DNA of 64,000 nt, from positions 286,501 to 350,500 of the forward strand of contig JBBHKE010001852.1 in the NCBI GenBank assembly GCA_037447655.1, in the 5' to 3' direction. Position 1 is the stretch's first letter. Each line of letters starts with the position of its first letter. Both the position numbers and the translations under genes were made by a program. The DNA is from Zygnema cylindricum. Its lineage: Eukaryota > Streptophyta > Zygnematophyceae > Zygnematales > Zygnemataceae. The notes below the pieces were generated by a model. The model worked only from the letters and a program-made list of their open reading frames with translations. It was not told the DNA's origin and searched no databases. Positions 13,501 to 23,274 of this stretch are shown here, piece after piece.

Positions 13501-13834
13501 CAAAACTTGCAGTAAAGACTCCTTCCCTAGTGCTAGTAAAAAAACCCTTACCATCTAATACAGATGTAGAGATGAGGTTTTTGTTCAGCTCCGGAATAAA
13601 CAATACATCGGAGAATGTTACAATGGATGTCTTTACTTCTACTAACACTTTCAAATCTACCGATCCTACAAGAGTAGTGGTGACTATCCTCCCATCCCCG
13701 TACTCTATCTCTACTGTGGGAATCTTTCATATCTTAGTGAACAGGTGCCTATCCTTACACATGTGCATGGAGGCACCTGAATCTACAATCCAACCTACTT
13801 CACCTTTCAATCCACCGTAAGCACATTTACGCCT
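10591..13834 (-). pseudogene. Copia pol polyprotein of element A (PR, IN, RT, RNase H), broken
   Basis: Domains in order on the minus strand: protease with WIVDSGASMHMC near 13735-13800; GAG-pre-integrase with WHKRLGH and CSGCAQGK (13270-13400); integrase core with SDNGGEYTS and ENPEQNGVAERLNRTL (12713-13018); a long linker; RT with GCKWVFK, the FTQKKGIDYEETFAPV block (about 11960) and YVDDLLVLSK (about 11570-11600); RNase H with TWSDASYGD and STMEAEYM; and the C-terminal TKPVPSPK before the stop at 10591. Frame is lost at several points (near 13735, 13335, 13025, 12760, 11980), and an in-frame TAA at about 11614-11616 separates the RT fingers from YVDD. Enough intact blocks remain to be sure of the family. 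Copia type is set by IN preceding RT. Confidence 0.93.
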
Positions 13835-14941
13835 TCATGGAATTTCGACCTCGTTTTTCGCCTCCAACTCCTCATTTAAAAGGAGCTCATCGTCCTCATC
13901 CTCGGATTCCGCCTCATGTACCTGTGTCACAAGGGCCTTTTTCTTTCCTCTCGGGGTACCACCGGTCTGCCCCTCTTTTAACCGAAGCTCGGTTAGCTTA
14001 GTGCACTCTGCCATATAGTGCCCCGGTTTCTTATAAAAATGACATAAACCTTTGGGAGACCTTGGTCCGAATTCATCGGTCTGATTTTTGTGCTCCCTCC
14101 CCCCATAGCTTCCGATTGGTTTCCGAGAATCCTTGTTCCTCCAATCGGTCGCAGTTGCCAAGGCTTGGCCACTCTTTCCTCCCCTTCGGATCTCAATCGT
14201 ATTCTCCCGAACGAGAATCATCCCTACCACTGAGTTCCATATCCACCTTGAGTCTGGCAAGTCCTGCACACGGTTGACTATGTTCTCGAACTCATCGGGT
14301 AACTTTATCAGTAAACAGTTAATCTTTTCTTTTTCACTAAAATCTTTTCCCGCACTCTCTAGCTCCATGAACAGTGTAGCAAGCTCATTGCAAAAATCCA
14401 ACATCTTCCCCCCTTGGTATACATACTCTTTAACTTTCTGATCAACCAATTGTTATTGCTCAATCGTACCACTTCGCTACATCTCTATGAGAGCCATCCA
14501 AAGATCGGATGCCCTTTCTACCTGCAAATGAGGACATGCAAGTCCTTGAGTGAGATGGCGTAGGATGAAGTGCTTTGCCGCTCTATTGTTGAATTCCCTG
14601 GTTTCAGTATCATTCTCCTCGTTCCTCGAAATAGATGACATGAATGCCGAACCAGTTGCTATAGGTGTGGTCGTCTCCTTGTCCTTTCCTTTGTCCACCA
14701 CCTCTCCTTCATTTGTTTCCTCCGTTGAAGGTGGATCCTCTTTCCTGGTGAATCTGCTTCCTCCAAACCTTGGAGGGATTCTAAGACTTGATGGACGCCC
14801 CAACGGTCCACTCACTATCCCCCAAAACCTTTTTTCGCATAGAGCTTCTATCATCATACTTTCCCAGTATATGAAGCCAGTTCCATTAAAGATTGGTACC
14901 CTAGAGGGTGGGTCGATAACCTGAAAATGTGAGACCTCCAT
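13835..14941 (-). pseudogene. Copia gag of element A, broken; starts inside the LTR
   Basis: The ATG at 14939-14941 lies in the last 20 nt of the 5' LTR. The frame runs through the LTR end and primer-binding site (coding VIDPPSR) into a UBN2/DUF4219-like N-terminus (FNGTGFIYWESMM, FWGIVSG). A stop near 14450-14476 interrupts it. The second part (from 14449) has the usual copia Gag helices and a CHFYKKPGHYMAEC knuckle in which the second cysteine has become tyrosine, so that zinc site is probably dead. It ends in an acidic tail (ESEDEDDELLL). The same protein occurs in elements B and D, where the knuckle cysteines are intact. Confidence 0.88.
14907..14921 (-). promoter_or_regulatory. Primer-binding site of element A (internal tRNA-iMet type)
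   Basis: The minus strand reads GGTTATCGACCCACC immediately after the LTR-terminal CA. It differs at two bases from GGTTATGGGCCCACC in element D. That sequence is complementary to the anticodon arm of initiator tRNA-Met, not to a tRNA 3' end. Confidence 0.7.
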
Positions 14942-15652
14942 AAGTCCTCAGAGTGGACAGCTTCCAAGAAGCCTCTAGGATAACCCTGACCCCTTTGTGT
15001 TTCAGCAAGAGCAACTGCCACCCTAGCAGACAATAACTCTGACCACCTTAAACCTTGTAAAGGTAAGACTCCCCTGAGTCGATAGCAAAAAGAATATCTG
15101 AATTTGCTCCCTTGAGCAGTAAGTTATGGAGGGTCAAAGTTGACCTTTTGTACAGAAGCTCTCTTGGAGAGAGGATCCTATCTCCTAATTTTTCTAAGTC
15201 CTATCTTTCTCACAGACTCTATCTACTGATGTACGGAGCCAATCAGATTACACTTCCGTACACAAAAGTACAGCTGTCGGTGTACTTTCTGTACGGACTC
15301 TATACGACATGGCCTAAATGTCAGCACGTGGTATATCCAGATTCGCTCCCTTAATCCTCGGAGAAGCCGCGATCCGATGTCATTTCGCCACGTGTTATCC
15401 GATGTGGCGATGACCAAAATCTGCCGAAATCCTCTTCCGCGATCTCGGCGTTAGTTCCGGCCGTCCGATTAAATTCACATTTAATCGTAGCCGAAATAAA
15501 TACATGCGCGGTATTCGTTTCTTATCCGTACCGTAATCCGTACCGTATTCCGTACTTTTAAATTACAGGATCTATGTATCCCGTAAACAATTACAGTTAA
15601 ATGAATTATCCTACTTGGTAATGTTTAATTAAATATCAAACCATATAGTACG
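14922..15652 (-). repeat. 5' LTR of element A, truncated
   Basis: Begins TGAAAATGTGAGACCTCCAT on the plus strand and tracks the left LTR to ATATAGTACGTA at 15652. The U3 third is missing and replaced by hAT-like MITE sequence. Confidence 0.9.
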
Positions 15653-16321
15653 TATGTTTATCGGTTATTATAGGCGATAACACCTATATCGATAACTATC
15701 AGCGATATCTGTATAGACCGTACAGATAAATGTACGGCTAGTACACTCAAACGTACGTGTTATTCCGCGGACGCGACCCACCTTTCCTTGATTTAGATTA
15801 AAATCATGATATTTCCTTCATATTTCTAATTTAAGTGGAATCTACTGGGTACCTTCAAAATATCCTTTTATTGTTTATTTTTGTAAATGGCAGTTAATGG
15901 CGGCAGTCTAACGGATTTGTTTGTTTGCTTTGATCGTCTGTTCTTCTGGTTTTCGAAATAGTTTGATTTTGCAAATTTACAATACAATTTATTTTTTTCG
16001 TTTCGGTTCTATAATATTTGAACTATAAAATATTATTTTAAATTTGTCAACGTTAATGTGCCGCAGTATCCGTAATAAATTTAAATTAAACAGCGTACGG
16101 AACTAATTATTACATGTGGCATACCAAGCTGTATAAAGTCCACAATATTATACAGTATATTATAAACTACTATTGTATGCATAATATTTTTTTTTTTAGT
16201 TATCGCCGATATAGAATTTGTTGGTCTCGGATCAATATAGCGAGACCTCTGACCGTTAGATAACCGATAACTATCGGTATCGGTGTTATCGCTATAATTT
16301 TTTTACCGATACACAACACCA
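15653..16321. mobile_element. hAT-like MITE family I, left-truncated copy
   Basis: Closely related to the full copy at 40251-41028: shared blocks include ATCGGCGATAAC-type repeats, the GTACGG...TACACTCAAACGTACG segment, and the terminal TTTACCGATACACAACAC. The left terminus (TAGTGTTGTGTATCGG) is missing at the junction with the element A LTR. Confidence 0.75.
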
Positions 16322-17143
16322 CTAATTACGATTCCCGGTGTATTGTACAGATATTGAGAACACGACAACGTGGCGTGATGTGATGGGAATGAACGCGCCA
16401 AAATTCTAGGTATGATACTGTACGTTACTGTACCGGTATTGATAACACGACACATCGCACATGACGCCAACACTGAAAAAACGGTAGTGTACGGAAATTG
16501 AGAGCACGACAACGTGGCGCGATGTGACGATATCGTACGCGCAAAAATTAAAAGTACGATACTGTACATTACTCTACCGGTATTGATAACACGACATTTT
16601 GGCGTGACGTCGAATTTGTCTGGCCGTTTATCATACCATTACAACCACACAAAATGCAACAATTAGGATTGTACCACGTGTCTCTTTTCATTACATAAAA
16701 ATTTGAACATGACAAAGCCAATCAAAACTCAAGTCACTCAACGGCTCACGATCTTACACAAAAACAATCAACGATCATTTTCCTTGGTGGATGTCGCGTT
16801 ATTAGGGGAAGATATCATTTATTCACACGTGTGAAAGTACAGTCTCTGTGAAATTTGTACGGCGAAGCTATATCGGGTCTCGGACCTTCGGATATTTTAT
16901 GTGTGCTCATGAATTTTTGTCGCCATCGTAATTGCTAATATATATGAGTACACGTGGGTCAGCAAAGGAATTTTTTGTCAGCATTTTACCTGCTACACCG
17001 TCAATCGCTATTAGAGCAAAGGAATAAATAGCGTAAAAAAAAATTAGTGTTATTAACACTAATCGGGAAATATTATTTTTTGAATAAAAAAGATATATGC
17101 TAATTAGGGTGAAGTTCCATTAGACGAAAAGTGAGGAAGTTTA

Positions 17144-18237
17144 TGAAATTCTATGGGCTCCATTGCCCACAGAATTCGCAGATCCAAAAGAAGCTAATCT
17201 AGATAGTGCCGACTCCAAGTTGATATAAACCCAAATGAATGATCCGTTGACATTTAGAACCCCAATACAACTTTACCCCTGTCAAGAGAAGACCTTATGT
17301 GTGCTCAGTTCCACCATAGAATGCAAAGCTTGAATATGTGTTTTGGACAATATTCCCCACTTTGACTTTCCTACTGAATAAGTGCCCCCTGGCACGAAAA
17401 CACTCTGACCGACTACACCCTTGTGTAGTTTGGACTCTCCTGAGTCCGCAGCAAAAAGAATCACCGAATTTGCTCACCCGAGCATTAAGTTATGGCTAGT
17501 CGAAGATGACCTTTATAGTTACAAGCTCTCTTAGAGAGAGGAACCTAATATCACTAAGTCTTGGTCTGCTTACTCACGACTACCTACTACTAAACCCTAG
17601 TCCAATAGGAACATTATAAACTACAAGAAGGTACGATGGGCGATGTACTTATTGTACAGCTATTGTACGACATGGTCTACAAGGTGACATCTGCCAAATC
17701 GGGGGCCATAGTTCCTCCTCCCATCTTCTCCGGTATCAAATTATGTGGCGCCACGTGGCATCGCGTGACGCTATCCCCAAAGGCTGCCGAAAGCTTATTG
17801 TGGGTGGCGGCTGTAATGGTGGTCGTCCGATCTGTTGTATTTATACGACTTCGATTCGCTTCCATGCATGAATTGATTAATGCGCGATTTCGTTAGTGTG
17901 CTGCGAATTAGTCCTATGGATCAATAAAGATAAATGCGTGAAACATTTCATGTGTATCGTTTCGTTAGTGCCTTAATGGATAAGGCGTTGGTCTACATAG
18001 TATTTTTCAGACCCTGGTTTAAATCCGGCATGAGGCACTATTTTGCTAAAACTAGTAAAATACCTTCTAATTCATTCTTGCCTCCTTCTAACTAACGCAA
18101 CAGCCATGGCTTGCCTTTGGTCCTCTCTTTCTATTTTTTTACATTCTAACTAAAATATAGAAGTGAACTATTAATTACCTTTTTCCAACACTCATTATTT
18201 TTCCAATACAGACCTAGAAAATACATAAATTTCAACA
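17144..18237 (-). mobile_element. Solo LTR of the A/B/D copia family in Harbinger-like copy 1
   Basis: Runs TGAAATTCTATGGGCTCCAT ... AAATTTCAACA (1094 bp) with perfect 5-bp duplications GTTTA at 17139-17143 and 18238-18242. Closest to the LTRs of element B. It contains a 73-nt tRNA-like sequence at 17967-18039. Confidence 0.93.
17967..18039 (+). other. tRNA-like sequence inside LTR, 73 nt
   Basis: A 7-bp end helix AGTGCCT/AGGCACT encloses an A-box-like TTAATGGATAAGG, a GGTCT...AGACC stem in anticodon-arm position, and a T-arm/B-box-like GGTTTAAATCCGG. The D-arm region (GCCTTAATGGATAAGGC) resembles tRNA-Arg genes, though it overlaps the end helix and the B box departs from consensus. I take it as a tRNA-derived remnant, not a functional tRNA. 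Homologous decayed copies lie near 28508 and 31732. Confidence 0.45.
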
Positions 18238-18397
18238 GTTTACAGAAATTCGGACCTCTCCGTACTACGTCGTACTTCTTATTTTGTTTTTATGCGGAAA
18301 ACAACATTACAGAGAATCTTGCCAATATTCTCCAAAAGTGGGAGTTAACAACGACCGTTGGATATTTTTTTCGCGAAGCATTCGCTTGGAAAGTTTC

Positions 18398-18439
18398 TGT
18401 AATTGGTGATGTACCTCGCGAGGTACATCACCAATTACA
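18398..18439. repeat. Perfect 42-bp palindrome
   Basis: Two 21-nt arms meet at TCGCGA with no spacer: TGTAATTGGTGATGTACCTCG and its exact complement. The related Harbinger-like copy (near 20845-20880, reverse orientation) lacks it, having only a short TTCTGTATAAATTTG-type sequence there. Confidence 0.9.
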
Positions 18440-19358
18440 TAAAAAAATGAGCCACGACACGTTGGATACTTAGCATACGTGTCAAAATGGCAACCAACGG
18501 AAATCAAAAAATTTCGCACACGATATACGCATTGAAAAAAAAAAATACAAATGAAAAGTCGTAACGCACTTTTGTCACGCTATTTCTGTTAGCGCCCATT
18601 CGTCACTCTATTTTTGGCAACGCTCATTCATCACGCGAAAAAAGAGGAACCCTAAAAAATGATGTGGTATCTGACAAGGCGTCTAAGGAGAGTACAAAAT
18701 TTGTGTTGCACGATGACTTGGTACGCAAATGAAGATTTTTGGCCGGTGTGAAAATCATTGACGATATTCAATATCCGATATTGACTTACATGGTACCACT
18801 CAGTTTCGAGCACGTGGATTACAGACTCTACGCAATGGAACTTCGTTCAAATTGTAGCATTTTGTAATGTTGGCCGTACAATTACAGAATGTCCTAATGG
18901 AACTTCACCCTTAATCCCTAATGTAATTTGGGTTGTCTTGGATAATAAAAACCCGCCCTTTCGATGTCTACAGTAATATGTGTATTTGTACAAAATCTAC
19001 CAATTCGTACGCTGTCGCGCAGTTCACACGGTCGACGAATGAACATATGAGAACGTGATTTTTGTCGACGAGTTTGCATCTCTTTCTTCCAGTGCACATT
19101 CACATGTGTGCGCAATAATTTTAAGTGTCTTTTTATGCCTTTGTAATTCAAAAAGTACCATTTAGTACGAAAATATCTTGTCCGTACGCCACACTATTTC
19201 CATCGCAGTGTACTTCCATTATTAACGCTGATTGAAAAAAAAACCTAATTAGAATAATGGAAAAAATAGAATTATGGATTGTATTTCGGGTTTTTTTTTT
19301 TTTTAAAGGGCACCGAATTGGCGTTATTTACTCTAATAGCGATTGACGGTGTACAGTA

Positions 19359-19565
19359 CACCGTGAATCGCTATTAGAGGTCATGACTCTAATTGATGTA
19401 CCCCTTTTTTTGACCCAATTTCTCAAATAGAATTAATAAAAACCCTTTAAAAAACAAATTAGAATAAATGACTTCCTTCAAACCCCCAAATTAGCAAATA
19501 GCGTTAATAACGCTATTTGTTTCATAACGCTATCTATTTCTAAACGCTAATAGCGATTCACGGTG
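19359..19565. mobile_element. MITE family X, short copy (207 bp)
   Basis: Inverted ends CACCGTGAATCGCTATTAGAG and CTAATAGCGATTCACGGTG flanked by TA. It begins 7 bp (TACAGTA) after the end of copy 1, head to head. The interior has CTCTAATTGATG- and GCGTTAATAACGC-type motifs. Confidence 0.7.
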
Positions 19566-20273
19566 TAGGTGGCTTACCGTACATCAGACTGTCGAAGAAT
19601 ATACGGATTTTATGACACGTGTATGTAAAACCGACATTTAGGGTTTCGGCCATTAGACCCCAGAGTGGCTTGTCCGCCCATCGGATGGCCGGAATCATAC
19701 TTTTAGTCACGGAATCGTACTTCTAGTCACGGAGTCGTATTTTTAGTCACAGAATCGTATTTTTAAACACAGAATCGCACTTTTAGTCACATAATCGTAC
19801 TTTTAGCCCGTGCAAACAAAATATCAAAGAAGTTCGGAAAGAACAAAAGTACTGGGAAATCATTCGTTTCCGACTCTGTAAGCGTCTCATTTTTTTTTCA
19901 TTGGAGAAAACTCCCACAATTGGGCGAAACAATTTCCTTTATCCGACGGCTATAACGGTTCCAAAAATGTTTTACGGGCAGATTCGGCTGTTTTTGTTTT
20001 TTTCTTAGTTTTGCGAGTAAGTCACACGCGTAAGAAATAGCGGGCACCACCCGATTTCCTCGGCTATCCCAATCATTGAAGTTTCTAGGGTTTATGTGGC
20101 CCGGTCATCGCACTTTTGCAAATCGACTTTTTTTTCAAGTCACTTTTGCGGCCCGACGGCGCGAAACCCTAAGGACTCGGCTCCTTGGGACCATATTGTC
20201 GCAAGGAAATTAGGGTTAGGGTTTTGGTTGGGCATTTGCCGATTTGCCCAAACTTAGAAAGCACAGTACAGTA
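19566..20273. repeat. Spacer with a 20-bp tandem array and telomere-like motif
   Basis: Six units of exactly 20 bp (consensus like AGAATCGTACTTTTAGTCAC) start at 19691, 19711, 19731, 19751, 19771 and 19791. Further on, TTAGGGTTAGGGTTTTGG occurs near 20211-20230. No coding region seen. Confidence 0.75.
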
Positions 20274-21569
20274 CACCGTCAATCGCTATTAGGGTAAAGT
20301 TCCATTAGGACACTCTGTAATTGTACGGCCAACATTCTGTAATTGTACGGCCATCATTACAGAATGCTACATTTTGAACGAAGTTCCATTGCGCAGTCTG
20401 TAATCCACGTGTTAGCAAAATAGTGGTACCACGTAACTGTAGATTTGATATTGAAAATCGGGGGTATCTTTCACACCGACCAGCTTTAACTTGAAATCTT
20501 CATTTGCGTACCATGTACGCGCGGACCATGTCATTGTACAGCACAATATCTGTACTCTTTGCAGACGCCCTATGCAGACGCCCAGACGCTTTGCCAGAGA
20601 ACAACTTTTTTTTTTAGGGTTCCTGTTTTTTCGCGTGACGAATGAGCATTTCCAGAAATAGTGTTGCGAATGGGCGTAAACAAAAATAGCGTGACGAAAG
20701 TGCGTTGCGAGATTTCGTTTGTATTTTTTGTTGGATTTTTGAATGCGTATATCGTGTCTAAATTTTTTGATTTCTGTTGGTCGCCATGTTGGTCGCCATC
20801 TTGACACGTATGCTCATTATCCTACGTGTCGTGGCTCAAATTTATACAGAAAATTTCCAAGCGAATGCTTCGCGAAAAAGCATCCAACGACCATTGTTAC
20901 CACCCAAACCTTTGGAGAATATTGGCAAGATTCTCTGTAATGTTGTTTTCCTGATAAAAACAAAATAATAGGTACGGCGTAGTACGGAGATCCAAATCTC
21001 GTAAACAACCTCACTTTTCGTCTAATGGAACTTCACCCTTATAGTAAAGGAATAAATAGCTTAAAAAAAGTAAATGTTATTAACACTAATCGGGATATTT
21101 ATTTTTATTTTTAAATTATATATACTAATTAATCCCTAACGTAATTTGGGATGTCCTGAATAATAAATTCCCGCCCGTTTGATGTCTACAGTAATATATG
21201 TATCTGTACAAAATCTGACAATTCGTACGCCGTCGCGCTATTCACACGGTCGACGGACAAACATATGAGAACGTGATTTTTGTTGACGATTTTGCATCTC
21301 TTTCTTCCAGTGCACATTCACATGTGAGCGCAATAATGTTAAGTGTCGTTTTATGCCTTTCTAATTCAAAAAGTACCATTTCGTATAGAGATACCCTGTC
21401 AGTACGCCACACTATTTCCATCGCAATGTACTTCCTTAATTAACGCTAATTGGAAAAAACCCTAATTAGAATAATGGAAATTATAGAAATATGGATTGTA
21501 TTTCAGGTTTTTTTTTTTGAAAAAAGGGCACCGAATTGTCGTTATTTACTCTAATAGCGATTGGCGGTT
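20274..21569. mobile_element. MITE family X, copy 2, interrupted
   Basis: Starts CACCGTCAATCGCTATTA and ends TAATAGCGATTGGCGGTT. Split 18 bp from its left end by Harbinger-like copy 2. The sequence after the insertion (AGTAAAGGAATAAATAGC...) aligns with copy 1 throughout, which independently confirms the insertion points in both copies. Confidence 0.8.
20292..21038. mobile_element. Harbinger-like MITE copy 2 (747 bp)
   Basis: Ends GGGTAAAGTTCCATTAG and CTAATGGAACTTCACCC with TTA at 20289-20291 and 21039-21041. Homologous to copy 1 in opposite orientation. No transposase ORF. Confidence 0.88.
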
Positions 21570-21576
21570 TACTGTA

Positions 21577-21985
21577 CACCGCCAATCGCTATTAGCATAG
21601 AAGTTTCTTTAGCATACATGAATAATTACCGCGGTTTACGCTAATTAAGAATTTGAAAATTTTGAAAAAAAAATACATTCTAATTGTTTAATTATTCTAA
21701 TTTGGGTCTTTGAAAAAAGTAAATGTCAGTCACAAACATGCTTACACTAGTATAGGTATTTGTACAAAATCAGACAAATCCTACACAAATCGTACGTTCA
21801 CATAGTCGAAACGTGGTTGTTGCACGAATATATGCGAACGTAATATTTGAGAATCCGATTCGATCCCCTTTTTAGACCGCACATTCTCATGCGTCCGCGG
21901 CTACTAAACAAAATGAATTCTACTTTTTCAATTAAAAAGGTACGTTTTTTGTACGGTCTGATTCTGACCGTACACTACAGTACCT
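21577..21985. mobile_element. MITE family X, diverged partial copy
   Basis: Starts CACCGCCAATCGCTATTAGC, 7 bp (TACTGTA) after copy 2. Internal blocks (TTTGTACAAAATCAGACAA, the ACGTTCACA...GTCGAAACG region) match family X. The right end is unclear. Confidence 0.5.
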
Positions 21986-22099
21986 GCGCGCAGCCATTTT
22001 ATTTATATGTGGTTGCCACGGTTTTGTTACAGTAAACCTGCGCCGGCCGTGTGAATTGTTTTTGCTTTGCCCTTTTTCTAAAAGGGCAAAGCATTGTAG

Positions 22100-22517
22100 T
22101 CACATTCGTCTCTGGTGACAACGATAATTGACCATCGTTTTTTTTGTGTAAGATCTTGAGCAGTTGAGTGTTTTCAGTTTTGATTGGCGTCTTTGGTGAC
22201 AACGATAATTGATAGTCGATTGTTTTTGTGTAAGATCGTGAGCCGTTGAGTGATTTGAGTTTTGATTGGCTTTGTCGTGTTCCATTTTGATGTAATGAAA
22301 AGAAACACGTGGTACAATCCTATTTGTTGTATTTCGCGTGATTGTAGTGGTATGATAAAAGGCCAAACAAAATCGACGTCACGCCAAAATGTGGTGATAT
22401 CAATACCGGTATAAAAGGTACAGTATCACACTTTTAATTTTGGCGCGTGCGATCTCGTCACATCACTATGAATCGTGTTTTTAATATCCGTACATTACAC
22501 AACGAATCGTAATTAGA
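22100..22517. repeat. Right arm of the long inverted repeat
   Basis: Reverse complement of the 16322-16790 region, with an internal duplication of a TGGTGACAACGATAATTGA...GTGTAAGAT block (22115 and 22194). Ends ...GAATCGTAATTAG. Confidence 0.65.
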
Positions 22518-23274
22518 GTAGATAACGATAATTCGGTCGCCCTAAATTTTGACTCTATCTCGTTAAATAAAGTAAATGATTCGAATCTTTTCATTATACT
22601 ATTTAAGGTAAGGTTTAATTAGCGTAAAAAATTATAATATAGGTTCGTTTTAAATAGTGTGGAGTACGGATAACGTCTGACTGTGCAAAATTGTACCTTT
22701 ACAAGTAAAAAGGTACAAATAATAATTTAATAAAATCGTGCTCGGATGTGAAATTGCACTAAACAAAAAAAATAAATCGCATCGAAAAAAACCCGTTCGC
22801 ATAGCTCCGTCTGTCGACAACATTATCGTCCGTGTGAACATTTACATGAATTTACATGTGAAAAGTTTATAGTTAAGCAACAACAATATGATTCAAGACA
22901 AATAAATAATAGATATATATATATATGAGACAAATAGTACTAACGTCATAATGACGTCAATATATACAGACTAACAGTTTATGTATGTCTACATAATTTA
23001 GTGTTAAAAATTACAACACAGATAATTATTGTCGACATAACCTAATATAGAGTATTTAAATAAATTAGAGTAAACTTCCTCCGTTAAAAAGGTATATCAC
23101 AATAAATAGCGTTTATAACTCTAACTTTCTTTTTTTGTTTTTACTCTAATTTTTTCTTTACTCTAATAACGATTCGCAATGTACCGTAGTTTTAGTGTTG
23201 GCGTCACGTACGATGTTGGTATATGGTAAACACTGTACTATCGCATTGTACATGGTAAAGACCATAACGGTGCA
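22518..23274. other. Diverged family X-like sequence, non-coding
   Basis: Contains reverse-orientation motifs of family X (TAGTGTGGAGTACGGATAACG, TACAAGTAAAAAGGTAC) and a decayed end CTCTAATAACGATTCGCAATG near 23181. No coding region. Confidence 0.4.

Larger units (their letters stand above)
9511..15652 (-). mobile_element. Copia LTR retrotransposon A, right LTR truncated
   Basis: Both LTRs flank a minus-strand gag-PR-IN-RT-RNaseH unit in copia order (integrase before RT). The left, 3' LTR is 9511-10577. The right, 5' LTR begins at 14922 and is cut at about 15652, where sequence switches to a hAT-like MITE fragment. A polypurine tract lies next to the 3' LTR and a primer-binding site directly next to the 5' LTR. 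Gag and pol carry several stops and frameshifts, so the copy is inactive. Because the right end is lost, no target duplication can be checked. Confidence 0.92.
17107..18910. mobile_element. Harbinger-like MITE copy 1, carrying a solo LTR
   Basis: Inverted ends GGGTGAAGTTCCATTAG and CTAATGGAACTTCACCC with TTA duplications at 17104-17106 and 18911-18913, the 3-bp TWA duplication typical of PIF/Harbinger. A solo LTR with its own 5-bp duplication accounts for 1099 bp; without it the element is about 705 bp, close to copy 2 (747 bp). No transposase. Confidence 0.85.
16996..19351. mobile_element. MITE family X, copy 1, interrupted
   Basis: Ends are CACCGTCAATCGCTATTAGAG and its inverse CTCTAATAGCGATTGACGGTG, flanked by TA on both sides, as for Tc1/mariner-type MITEs. 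The element is split at TTA by a Harbinger-like element (17107-18910). Removing it restores CTAATTAATCCCTAA, the sequence seen uninterrupted in copy 2. The uninterrupted homologue at 39690-40235 is 546 bp. Confidence 0.8.
16322..22517. mobile_element. Long-terminal-inverted-repeat composite element, about 6.2 kb
   Basis: The left end starts CTAATTACGATTC and the right end, read in reverse complement, starts with the same bases. The arms pair over several hundred bp (about 16322-16790 with 22100-22517), sharing blocks such as GATACTGTAC, ACCGGTATTGATA, GGCGTGACGTCG and GTACCACGTGT. The left arm holds a duplication of about 148 bp (near 16336 and 16484) that the right arm lacks. The interior is filled by other nested elements and no transposase is seen. 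It could be a Mutator- or foldback-like non-autonomous element. Target duplication not resolved. Confidence 0.6.

Noticed and set aside
17636-17896. 86-codon ORF
   Set aside because: Lies inside a solo LTR and is not conserved in the other LTR copies.
19691-19810. Possible CRISPR-like array
   Set aside because: Units are contiguous with no unique spacers, and the genome is eukaryotic.
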